Shown: positions 36,252 to 47,638 of the stretch, in pieces
Numbering within the stretch: position 1 is the stretch's first letter
How the letters are laid out: every line of letters starts with the position of its first letter
Assembly: GCF_963576675.1 (NCBI RefSeq)
Contig: NC_088916.1
Coordinates: 3,983,001-4,047,000 of the forward strand
Direction of reading: 5' to 3'
Length of the DNA: 64,000 nucleotides
Origin: Euphorbia lathyris
Taxonomy: Eukaryota > Streptophyta > Magnoliopsida > Malpighiales > Euphorbiaceae
Program-made: the position numbers and the translations under genes
Notes under the pieces: model-generated
What the model saw: only the letters and a program-made list of their open reading frames with translations
What the model was told of the DNA's origin: nothing
Databases searched by the model: none

Positions 36252-36919
36252 TTGCGACCTGCAGGGACGGGATTTGGGCGACATTTCACTCTCTTTTCCT
36301 ATTCCTACTCTATTTACTACCTATTCACCTATCCTAATCAATACCTATTACTTACACCTATTTAAATCACCTCTTTTTACACCAATCAATCATCTTTTCT
36401 CTTCCCAAAACTAAGATTCATTCATCTTCCCCATAAATACTTACCCTATTCATCTTCTTCTTCCTCCATTCACCACCATTATCTTTTATTCTAACTTTCA
36501 TCCTTTCATATTTTCTTCATTCCATTCACCCAATTTCACAAACAAATCACTATGCCTAGACAAAAGACCGTTGCAAACAAAGCTAAGGCAACCGAGATCA
36601 CTAGATTACGGGTTCAATATGGAGCACCGTTCGATATTACGTCGAAAGCCGAAGGACGCAAATATCGCCGATTTTCTAATGTCCAAATAGATTTCGTCGA
36701 CATGCTTTTTCTTGACACCGACACGGTAAACACACTTTCCTTTACCGAACGTATTGATGAATTTCTTACCGTTCTTGGTTGGAAACGATTTGCTAGTATG
36801 CGTTTTCCTAGTCTTAAATCTCATATTATTGAGTTTTTGGTTACTCTAACCTATGACAAGAAGAAAGGAGTTATCTCTTTTCGTAGTGATGGAGTTCGTT
36901 ATGATGTTGGGTATGCGGC

Positions 36920-38916
36920 TGTTAGACGAGGTGCCGCAGCCTAATCTCCCGGGCGGACCGGGGGGTGGACAACCTCATGACGACGTAAGCGGTGATTGGC
37001 GCCGAAAGCAACCAATCGTGGAATCAAGCTGCTCGGCAGGACCGGAGCTCGGAGATATGGAAGAGTCGCCACCCACGAATGGGAAAATGAACACCGATCC
37101 CTTGCGGGAGACCGGTGTGGGTTCGGGAAACTTAGGTACGAGCCGAGAAGGCTAGCTCCTTTCCGGAGAAAGGCTACTAGGCACCCCGACATCGCCCGGT
37201 TATGAACCACCGGCCTCCTACTCAGCATGTTAGGCGATAACGGACTAATCGTATACTTCTTTAAGTTTAAAATTCATTTGAAACCTTTTCTTTCTCTTTT
37301 TGGAAACCGTTTTGAGCACATATTATTGAAAAGCCACATTAGTAAAGAATCACCCATTTATATTATACATACACAGAGAAGGGGGAAGAAAGAAGTGATT
37401 TATTTACAACCTTATTTAAATGTCATGCTGTGTGTTTATTCTATGCTAACTTATTTCCCCCCAAAACGAGTTTATTTACGTGGTTCGCACCTTAATCGCC
37501 GTTGGAACGATTTAGGTGCATTTTAAAACCCTGATTGGTGAAGTTTACTCGAATCGCCGTTGGAACGACTCAAGTGTTTGAAAACGTTTGAGATAAAAAC
37601 CTTTAGTAAGAAAACGTGGTTAAACATACAAGTCTATTTTATTTTGTACAAATTCTTTTGAGAAAATGGTTCAAAATATTCGATTATTCACAATGAAAAT
37701 GATTTTAATTACAAGGTTCACTTAATCCGCCTTTGGAACGGATTAAGGTTTTAAAACGTGGTGTTTTGAAAACGATTTGAAATATTAACAAAACAACTAT
37801 ATTTATTTACATTAGGAACCTCTAAAAATTCATTAGTTTGAATAATTAAATTGAAAACTCTCTTTTTGTGATTTATTTTCTCCTTTTATTTAATGGACTC
37901 TTTACCTATTATAATTACAATAATAAACCCATTTAAACCAAGATTCACTCCCAAATAAAGCCCATTTGAAACATGGACCCATAAATGGTCCAAAAGAATA
38001 AAGAAAATAATTTAAGCATATATATATACATTCAAATCAAAAAGAGAATATGAAAATAAAAGTTAATAAAAAGAAACTATATAATACATATATGAAAATA
38101 CTAGATATAATACATTTATACTTTAAAGAGGTGGAAATAGTAAATAAATCTCATTAGATAAGAAAATAACATTTATCCAAAATAGCTTCATATAATAAAC
38201 AATAACATAACCCAAATATCCCAAAACTATATATATACATAACTAATATAGTTTTAAATACCAAAAATAACATATATCCAAATACTAATACTTACTAATT
38301 AGTTCCCAAAATGCCCAAATAAATAACCTTTTAAAATAGAATCTAATATAACTCAAATGAATAAAAAAAGGAGAATATATATATACATATACCTATGCTT
38401 AAAAAACTTGAATAAAAAATGATATACAAACATCCTAAATAATTATATACACTAAATATCTAAAATGGTTTGCAAATATATATTACATAACTATACATAT
38501 ATATATTAAGGATTAAAAGCTTAAAAGTTAAGAAAAGTGGACTGAAATGGCATTTTTTTACGTTTTGGCAGATTTACCGACGAAAAATCCGTCGGTAAAC
38601 AGCAATTACTGACAGAAACGGAAAATTACAGCAGCACTCCAATTGTTTTCAGATTTATTCAAAAGCTTTAAATTAAGTCTAATTCAATCATTTTGGATTT
38701 CCGAACTACCAAAAATGGATCATAGTCAATAACGGAAATTCCTAAAACAACGTTTTTATTTTAAAACATTATTCGGAAATTCTTTTAAATTAAAACTTAT
38801 AATTACAATGTTTCTAACACCCGAACTACCTTTTTATCGGATCACGGTTCGTATTGGGATATCAAAACGGGGTTTTTTATTTTAAAGCAAAACCGAATTT
38901 TATTCAACACGAGACG
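36920..38916 (-). repeat. 3' LTR of the Ogre element, U3 missing
   Basis: 1997 bases, collinear with 53189-55185 and differing at scattered bases. Homology stops abruptly at 38916, where the minisatellite region starts. The remaining 966 bases of the other LTR, including the TATA box and GC palindromes, have no counterpart here. No polypurine tract is seen. Because the target duplication is intact, the loss probably happened after insertion. Confidence 0.85.
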
Positions 38917-38924
38917 TTACTATG

Positions 38925-39330
38925 GGTAAGAATGGCTCAAAAGCAACCTCGGTCGTGGACCGTAGGTAAGATGGCTAAAAAGCTACCTCGGTCGTGAACC
39001 GTAGGTAAGATGGCTAAAAAGCTACCTCGGTCGTGAACCGTAGGTAAGATGGCTAAAGAGCTACCTCGGTCGTGAACCGTAGGTAAGATGGCTAAAAAGC
39101 TACCTCGGTCATGAACCGTAGGTAAGATGGCTAAAAAGCTACCTCGGTCGTGAACCGTAGGTAAGATGGCTAAAAAGCTACCTCGGTCGTGAACCGTAGG
39201 TAAGATGGCTAAAAAGCTACCTCGGTCGTGAACCGTAGGTAAGATGGCTAAAAAGCTACCTCGGTCGTGAACCGTAGGTAAGATGGCTCAAAAGCTACCT
39301 CGGTCGTGAACCGTGGGTAAGGTGGCTCAA
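38925..39330. repeat. 39-bp minisatellite, ten copies plus a partial
   Basis: The unit starts GTAAGATGGCTAAAAAGCTA and ends GTCGTGAACCGTAG. Copies start at 38925 (40 bp, diverged), 38966, 39005, 39044, 39083, 39122, 39161, 39200, 39239 and 39278, with a partial at 39317. The central copies are nearly identical. It lies in the 3' untranslated part of the Ogre element, a region known in Tat/Ogre elements for generating tandem repeats. It is not coding in any continuous frame. Confidence 0.9.
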
Positions 39331-39690
39331 GGGCAAAAAGGTTCTTTCTAACGATTCTGAATTATTTTAAAACACCGTTGTCTGTATTTTCTCACTGGAG
39401 CTATCGTCTCGGGGGTTTAATGGGGACATGTTTTAGTCTGAAATGATCTAGACTAATGATTGTTTTTCTGTTGACTGTCGTCTGTATTTTGACTGGTGTC
39501 ACTGTTTTGTAAAAATTGACTATTGTCTGGAGTTCATATCTTGACAATATTGGCTGCTGTCTGGGAGAAATGCAGGCTGAAACGGACTGCGAATCGGAGG
39601 TCTGTGCGCCTAGTAATTAAGTATTTACTTTTTACCTTTATGTCAAATCGTACCTTTTTCACTATTTATGGGAATGTCATTCCCTCTTAC

Positions 39691-39699
39691 TATATAAGG
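39691..39699 (+). promoter_or_regulatory. TATA box of the antisense PMD gene
   Basis: TATATAAGG precedes a C/T-rich leader and the ATG at 39778 by about 80 bases, a normal plant core-promoter spacing. Confidence 0.6.
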
Positions 39700-39777
39700 T
39701 GGTGGGGTTTCATTTCAACCCCACACCTTCTCTCCCTTCTTTCTCTCTCTAGACTTTGATTTTGGATTATTCTCGGG

Positions 39778-42700
39778 ATGGATTTAGATGAATGGGATGG
39801 CACTAGAGGCATGGACGAGGTTTACGTAAACCTAGATAGAGTGGATCCCTTCCACGACCCTACAACGCATCTGAGCCGGACACGCTGCAACGAGGTAAGT
39901 AATTTCTCACTTTTATTTGATTCAAACTCTAGGCTTTAGCATTCCTATCCGAACATGATTTGCATGCTAACCTTTAGATTGCCTTAGAGGACTTTAGCTA
40001 GAAAACATGAATTTCTTCACTTACAAGTAACACTTGTTTATTTCTGTGTGAGAATGTGCGCTATATGCATGTGAATAACGACACTACGAATTTATGCATG
40101 CTAACAGTAAAAATAACGTGAATAGTAAAAACGTGAATAGTGCACGTGAATAGTAAAAACGTGAATAGTGACAACTCAACTAATGCACGTGAATAGTGAG
40201 AACTTAACTAATGCATGTGAATAGTAAACTTAACTAATGCACGTGAATAGTAAAAACGTGAATAGTGCACGTGAATAGTAGAACGTGAATAGTGAAAACT
40301 TCACTAATGCACGTGAATAGTGCACGTGAATAGTAAAAAACGTGAATAGTGAAAACTTAACTAATGCACATGAATAGTAAACTTAATCTATGCTCCTTGT
40401 CAATGCGGACGAGAGTGGATTAAAGAATTAACTAAACCTTACATGAGCGATCCTAAGGGAGAGACTTTTACAGAAAGTTGGCCCTAATTGACCAGATGTC
40501 TCTAGGTTAGATAATGAAAGAATGCCTAGTCTTAACACGTCCTCATTGATTGCATGCTTTAGGAACTGTATTTAAATTTTCTTGTCTTGTTCTTTCTAGT
40601 TTATTGAGATTTCTGGGACTACCGCCGAGATTCACTCGTGGTATGCTAGGCTGGGCACCGCGGCGAGAGCCCGCGTGCGCGAGTTGGGCTTCGAGCCTTT
40701 TATTGCAGCGTTGCCCTGCACCAACGGGGTATACGACCGCTTTGGCTTACGCGCCTTATGTGAGCGGTGGGTTGACTCGACCCACACTTTCCACCTTTCT
40801 TTCGGGGAGATGACCATCTCGCCCAGAGATTTTTCACTGTTGACAGGATTACGAGGGAGCAGCACTCCCGTTCTCTTTCATTTCGATATGATGCGACCAC
40901 GGGTCGACCTTGCTAGGCTCGCTGCTTTGATTGGACCGGGAGTTCGCCCATGCGCCAAATCTACTCCGGCGAAGTTTATTTCCACCACGAGCCTTTTGAG
41001 TCGGCGAGATTTTTGCGAGACTGACGATACCGACTTGGCGGTTCGTAGTTTCTTGGTATATACTCTGAGTGAGACGATTTTCCGCACGAAGGGCGGGAAG
41101 GTACACGCGGGTCTCATTCAGGCACTCAGCGATCTGGATGCGGCGGCTTCCTATGATTGGGCGGGGGCAGGCTTAGCCTTTCTCTACAAGTTTTTGGATC
41201 TGACTTGCCGGAAGCGCAAGGATTTCGGTGGTTACACCTTCGCTTTGCTGGTACGCGACGCTTTTTTGACTTGCCCGTCTTATCTTCTTTGCGTCTTTCA
41301 CACTCCTAATCCTTATTTTTACCGCAGGTGTGGGCATATGAGAGGCATATTCTTCCCAGCCGGTCTCGACCTCGACCGAGAGTACCGAGGCCGCCTCTCA
41401 TGACCCGGTGGAGAGATTTCGACTTGGGTGCCGAGAGGACACGGACGGTGCCGCGACTTTTAGATTGGATAGACTCGCTGACCCTCAGACAGGTAGACGC
41501 TGCCTAGTCGTGTTAGATTCTTGTTTGATCCTTTCTGACTTTCTCTTTGTGCATTTTTTAGATTAAGTTCAGATGGGACGACCTCGACTTCGGTCCCGAT
41601 TATACGTATGTATCTATGATCCAGGAGCAGCAGTGTGTGCTCACCGGCCCCTGCGTGCGGGTGTGGTATTTGGGGGACCGAGGCATCACCGGAGTTAGTG
41701 ACGCACATTGGACACCGGGTGAGATCCCCGTCTCTATGTTTGCGGTGCGGACCATGCCCCTATCGGTCGTTCGTCGGGACTGGTCTCACCGGTTCGTTGG
41801 TAGAGCGGTGTGGGTTCACTCCGGGGGTCGCGAGCTTTACTTATCTACTCTGCTGAGCGCGAGGGATGCCCCGGCGGCAGCGATGGAGGTGGATCCGGTG
41901 GCAGATGTATTTTCGAGGGAGGCTGTTGCGGCAGTCTTTGGTCAGGAGGAGGTCCCGGTAAGTGGTTCCGCCCTCTTCTCATTTTACCATTTCATTCATG
42001 AGACGTTTAGAGGTTTTTATTGTGTGTTTTTTTTGCAGGAGGGATCCTGGAGGAGTGCCCATTTATCCGATTTCTTTGACGGCACTCGAGCTCAGACGCC
42101 TGTGTGCGAGCAGCCCTACTATGTCGGCGAGTCCTCCAGCGCTGCCCGACCGGAGAGGTCTTCCCTAGGTGTGCCCCTACCAGACTACGGGAGAGACTTT
42201 GCCACGATTTGTTATGATGAGTTCGGGGCCGCTTATACGGGATTCGAGGCGGCTCCTCCCATCTTCTCCTCGAGGGTCCCATTTGATCCCTCAGACGCTT
42301 CGCTGACTACGAGGGAGACTTGCACGGATTACGTGGGGCTGTCTAGTTATCTCCGAGACCGCCTCAGCTTGCACTGCACCGATCACCTGGTATGTATCAT
42401 TATTTTACTTTAGTGTAGTGGAATGTATGCATGTATGTATGATTTATGTTCGTGCCTACGCTGCTTCTTATTTTTATCTGCTTTTCCTTTCTTTTGCTTT
42501 AGAGCGATCTGCATACCCACGAGCGGAGGCAGAGCGAGTTGGTGCGGGAGGCCGATGCCCGGGTCGGTCAGGTGTATCAGGAGAGAAATGACCACTGGTC
42601 AGGGATGATGCGACGGGAGACTGAGGGTCGCCTTGCCATCGAGGAGAGGGCGCGCGATGAGTCGATCGGACGCCTGCTGCCGAAGAGAGAGCACGGGTCG

Positions 42701-42781
42701 CTGATGAGAGAGCACGAGTTGCTGATGAGCGAGCGCGAGCTGCCGAGGAGGCACTATCTGCGGAACGGGCATCACACTTGA
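39778..42781 (+). CDS. Plant mobile domain (PMD) protein, six exons, antisense inside the Ogre element
   Basis: Exons: 39778-39894, 40600-41250, 41328-41492, 41562-41957, 42039-42389, 42503-42781. All five introns are GT-AG and phase 0, and the spliced frame is open for 652 residues to TGA. Domain content: a short acidic exon 1 (MDLDEWDGTRGMDEVYVNLD). The PMD core follows in exons 2-4: EIHSWYARLG, LRALCERWVDSTHTFHLSFG, MTISPRDFSLLTGLRG, FLYKFLDLTCRKRKDFGGY, then VWAYERHILPS and FRWDDLDFGPDY. After a less conserved exon 5 comes a charged, coiled-coil-like exon 6. The pattern is the aminotransferase-like PMD (PF10536) of the MAIN/MAIL1 and PP7-long-form families; their host members act in the nucleus on gene expression and silencing. 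No phosphatase domain is present. It lies tail-to-tail with pol (about 43297). Antisense extra frames with PMD have been reported in Tat-lineage elements. It appears intact while gag-pol is broken. Confidence 0.85.
40105..40385. repeat. Intronic TGAATAGT repeat cluster
   Basis: About fourteen TGAATAGT words, mostly as ACGTGAATAGTA or GCACGTGAATAGTG, lie in irregular higher-order combinations with ACTTAACTAATG inside intron 1 of the PMD gene. Many contain CACGTG (E-box/G-box core). Confidence 0.75.
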
Positions 42782-43296
42782 GAGATTTTGAGGACTATTG
42801 GGATTTCCCTCCGTATTAGGCTCGTTATGTATTGCTTTGTAGCTTTCATTATTGCTTTTTAGCTTTTATTGGAGTTTCCCCGCTGTATAGCTGATGTATA
42901 GGGAGTGGGGTGGATAGTAGGTAGGCTTTTTGTGAAAAGTAGGATAGGAAATGTATAACTCGTGATTCATATTACCATGCATTCAGTAGATTATGATGAT
43001 TCCAATCATTCTCGTCAAATATATTCATGCCTTTATTTATTTACAAACAACAGAAATACTTAGTCTCTTATACATTGTTTTTGTAATTGCTCAAGTCATA
43101 ACTATTGTTACCAGGACCCGCCTTTCGGTTTTCGGATCCCGGTGATTTTTCTCCTCTCCTTTTACTATCCCGGAATTTTTAAATGAGTGCCCTTTCGGGT
43201 TTTCACCCATTGGGATTTCCCTCATTGTTGCATAGGTCGCCCTTTGCGGGTTTTCAACCTATCGGGAATTTTTCTTTCTTTTTCTTTTTTTTTTAC
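42782..43296. other. Intergenic gap between PMD gene and pol (convergent ends)
   Basis: No gene. 43100-43290 has repeated CCCTTTCGGGTTTTC/CCTTTGCGGGTTTTC words and a T-run. It should hold both 3' untranslated regions. Confidence 0.4.
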
Positions 43297-46200
43297 GAAA
43301 AGTATTTCTTAAGCCTATCCAGGTTGGTAGGTTCGGAGAATTCCATGTCGTCCATCGTAGTTAACTTCACTGCTCCTTTGCTTAGTATCTTCTTCACGAC
43401 GAATGGCCCTTCCTAGTTAGGCCTAAACTTCCCCCTTGGGTCGGTGTGCATCACACGGATCTGTTTCAGCACTAAATCTCCTTCTTTGATAGGGCTGGTC
43501 TTGACTTTTTTATTGAAAGCCCGAGCCATTCTTCTCTGGTATAACTGTACATGGTAAAGCGCTTCCATCCTTTTTTCGTCAACTAGAGCCAACTGCTCAC
43601 ATCGCCTCTTCACCCATTCCGCCTCGAGAATTTCTGCCTCCACTGCGATTCTCAATGATCGCTTTTCGATCTCAATCGGCAAGACTGCTTCTGTTCCATA
43701 CACCAAAGAGAATGGCGTTGCCCCAGTTGAGGTTCTAATTGTCGTGCGATAAGCCCACAACACGAGGGGGAGTTGCTCATGCCAATTCCGATGTGATTCC
43801 ACCGTTTTTACGAGAATCCTCTTAAGGTTCTTATTAGCTGCTTCTACTGCTCCATTAGCCTGTGGACGGTACGGAGAAGACCTGTGATGTTCAATGCCAT
43901 ATTCTCGGAAAAGATTCCTTACTTCCCCCTGAAACTGGACCCCGTTATCCGTAATCATGTGATGAGGCACTCCAAACCTGGTGATCAAGTGTTTTTCAAT
44001 GAACTTTCTCATCTGCTTGGATCCCAGTTTGCTAAACGACTCTGCTTCTACCCACTTGGTGAAGTAATCGATGGCGACAGCAATAAACTTATGTCCATTT
44101 GAAGCGTTAGGCCTTACTTTGCCGATGATGTCAATGCCCCAAGCAGCGAATGGCCAAATAGGTGCTAGCACATGTAGTTCTATGGCCGGAAGATGACTGC
44201 AATCGCCATGGATTTGACAATCATGGCATTTCTTTGCATACTCGTTACAATCTCTTTCCATGGTGAACCAATAGAAGCCTTGCCTAATAATTTTCTTAGC
44301 TAGTACTGCTCCCCCCATATGGGCTCCACAAATTCCTGAATGTACTGATTCCATTGCCTCGCGGGCTTCTCCCGCATCCAAGCATCTTAGTTGTAATCCA
44401 TCCGTGTGCCTTTTGTAAAGCAAGTCGTTGTGGATGACGAACTGACGAGCTAGCCTTCTAATCACAGCTTGATCCCTAGGTTCTGACTCTGCCGGATATG
44501 TTCCATCTTTCATGAAGTTCACGATATCGAAATACCACGGTTTTTCATCTGTCCCTAATAGCATTATGTCCTCGTAGCATGGTTTGTGAGATCTTCTCAA
44601 TACCAACGGTTTCGAAGCAAGATTCCGGGGATTGTCCCAAACTGACACCAAAGTGGCCAAGGCATCCGCCGCCTGGTTCTGTGCTCGAGGAATATGATAG
44701 AAACGGCATTCTTTGAATCTTTGTGCCAACCCTTCTAGCTGATCGAGGTACGGACGTAGTCTTTCTTCTCTTACCTCCCAGTTTCCTTGTGCCTGTTCGA
44801 TGATTAACTTTGAGTCACCCCAAATTTCGACATATGACGCTCCCAGTGCCGCTAATGACTCTAAACCATAAATGCACGCTTCATACTCGGCCATATTATT
44901 GGTGAGAGGGAAGGATAACTTCTTGGCCATCGGGATCCTTTCTCCTTCTGGTGAAATAAGTAGTACTCCAACTCCGGCTCCATTCGAATTAACTGCTCCG
45001 TCGAAGAACATTTTCCATGGTATAACTTCAATTGCGTTTAAGTGCTCATCGGGGAAATCATAATTTATCTCTTCCTCTTCTGCATTCAGAGGTTGGTTGG
45101 CCAGAAACTCTGCCACGGCCCTCCCTTTGATAACCTTCTTCGTTACATATTCAATGTCAAACTCGGATAAAAGTAGTAACCATCGGGCTAGTTTCCCTGT
45201 CAAAGACGGAGTTCGGTACAGATACTTCACGGGGTCCATCCGAGAAATAATGATCACTTTATACGATTGGAAATAGTGCCGCAGTTTCTTTGTCAACCAT
45301 ACTACTGCCACACATGTGTTTTCGATCATGTTGTACTTGAGCTCGTACTCTAGGAACTTCTTACTCAGATAATACACCGCGTGCTCCACACTGGTGTCTC
45401 CCTCTTGGGCCAGCATTGCCCCAACGGATCGCTCCTCGATTGCCACATAAAGGAGCAGCGGTTTTCCCAGTTTAGGCGGTCTCAGAATTGGCGGATTAGA
45501 TAAGTAATCTCGGACCTTCTCTAAGGCCTGCTGACACTTATCATTCCAAATCGTGGGTTGATCTTTCCGTAGCAACTTAAAGATCGGCTCGCAGATTGCA
45601 GTGAGTCTTGCTATGAACCGGCTGATATACTGAACCTGCCGCAGAAACCCTCTCACTTCTTTCTCATTCTTTGGTGCCGGCATTTCTCGTATGGCCTTCA
45701 CTTTGTCGGGATCTACCTCAATTCCCTTGTTTCCGATTATATAGCCTAAGATTTTCCCCGATGAAACGCCGAAGAAGCACTTCTTCGGGTTTAACCTTAG
45801 TTTGAATTCTGCAATTCGGGCCAAAAACTTCTCGAGTGCAGCAAAGTGCCCCTCTCTCGTCTCTGATTTGACCATCATGTCATCCACATAAACTTCCACC
45901 TCCTTGTGTATCATATCATGGAACAGTGTTGTGGCCATTCGCTGATAAGTTGCCCCGGCATTTTCAAACCAAACGGCATTACTCTGTAACAGTATGTCCC
46001 CCACTCGGTTGTGAACGAGGTTTTTGCTTTGTGCTTTTCGGCCATCTAAACTTGCATGTAGCCCATGAAACCATCCACATTCGTGTGTAAGACGCTTGAC
46101 GCTGCACTGTCGATCAATACGTCGATATGAGGCAACACGAATTCATCCTTGGGGCATGCCTTGTTAAGGTCTCGATAATCGACGCACATCCTCACTTTGC

Positions 46201-47638
46201 CGTCCTTTTTTGCGATTGGCACCACATTTGCGACCCAAGGGGGATAGTCGATCACTTCGATGAATCCTGCTTCTAACTGCTTCTTCACCTCCTCTCTGAT
46301 CTTATCTGCCCATTCTGGTCTCATACGTCGGAGCTTCTGCTTTACGGGCTTTGCTTCGGGGTAAGTTGGAATGCAGTGAGTTACGATAGATTGATCAATT
46401 CCAGGCATGTCTTCGTATGTCCATGCGAATACAATTTCGTATTTTTTAATTATTCTCTCGAATTCTTTCCTCTCTTCAATAGTTAATTCTTGAGCAATTT
46501 GTATAAGTTTAGGATTTTCATCCGTACCAAGATTGAAAGTTGACATTTCTATTGCATTGATTTCAAATGTAGGCATGTTATATGAATGAGAATGCATGGA
46601 ATCATCATGATCGACATCAAGCAAGTAAGCAAAATCAGAATTCATTTCATTGATAGCATGGGTGATTACATCATCTGATTCAAACAAAGCAGTAATACAA
46701 TTTTCATCATCAGGGTCTTCGGACTTCTCATGAATTTTGGAGGTACTAGGCTCATCTCCCGCTCCTGCAGTTGCTTCAATGGTGATGACTTGCTCCTCGG
46801 CATTCAAATCCAGCATCATAATCTCCTCGACAAAGCAGCTCGCCTTTCCTTTGCCCCAGTCGGCAACATCATTGAAGATTTCGAACCCCGGCAGAATCTT
46901 CCCTTCTGTGCTAGTCCATGCCTCGGGGGTCCCTGAATACGCCTTTCCATGCCCCTCGTTCACGAAGTACTTCCTTAGGCCCACTTTTCCTTCACCATTC
47001 ACGTTGGATGGACCTCCCTGCTCATATCCCAAACCCCTCCGGGTTTTCTGACTCTTAAAGTCCAGAAATTCTGGCAACCCCTGATGGTTTGCTCCTAAGC
47101 CCATTCCTGGGATGAAACCTCCCTTCATCATCTTCACCACATCGGTGGTCATGCTTGACTCGTAAATCCCGGAAACTTGGAACCCGGAGAAAAGTTGAGG
47201 CTCAATCCCCAATGCTGCCACCGAGCTCAATTTCTCAGCTCTAATTGTCACTATCTCCTCCCCGAAGGGGAATTTAATCATTTGGTGGAGCGTGGAGGGC
47301 ACACCTCCCAACTTATGGAACCAAGGGCGTCCCAACAGTACAGCAAAGGTTACCGGGATATCCAGCACCGTGAACTCAGTTTCTTCTTCATGTGGCCCCA
47401 CTTTCAACTTGGCCTTGAAGACTCCTTCAATGTGCCTACGGCTATCATCATAAGCCCTTATCATAGTTTCCGAGGTCGTTAGGTCCCCTCTTTCTACTCC
47501 CAACTTCGACAAGAGTTTCAAAGGACAAACATTAATGGTCGATCCATCATCGACCATCACGCAACTAGTCTTCTTTCCGTTAATTTCCACTCGGATATAC
47601 AAAGGCTTATTGTGAGCCTTCCCCTCTTCTGGGAGATC
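43297..47638 (-). CDS. Ogre Pol: protease, RT, two RNase H domains, integrase (damaged)
   Basis: The protease follows directly (VMVDDGSTINVCPLKLLSKLG near 47535; GRPWFHKLGGVPSTLHQ). A G-patch-like segment (GFIPGMGLGANHQGLPEFL) and an acidic linker come next. RT blocks: KVRMCVDYRDLNKACPKDEF, then MPFGLK and VYVDD. RNase H of gypsy type is degenerate at its first acidic position (LLLYVAIEERSVGAML). The second, archaeal-type RNase H carries FFDGAVNSNGAGVGVLL, NNMAEYEACIYGLE, GDSKLIIEQ and NQAADALA; this pair marks the Tat lineage. The integrase has H-H-C-C and core motifs WGIDIIG, ITDNGVQF and NGAVEAANK. Lesions: UAG 46048-46046, a one-base loss in an A-run near 45961-45964 (MPFGLK/NAGATYQR), and UAG 43415-43413 (a Trp position) with frame continuing to about 43297. 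I see no PR-RT intron, although Ogre elements often have one. Confidence 0.9.

Noticed and set aside
36996..37526. Open frames in the Ogre LTR (also at 53265-53738)
   Set aside because: Identical frames occur in both LTRs, have no recognisable domain and lie in R-U5 antisense to element transcription.
38925..39330. Regular 39-bp repeats resembling a CRISPR array
   Set aside because: Units are head-to-tail without unique spacers and lie in a plant retrotransposon 3' region. It is a minisatellite.
46410..46800. Ogre PR-RT intron
   Set aside because: Ogre elements often have one, but the frame here stays open through an acidic linker and I see no convincing donor/acceptor pair.
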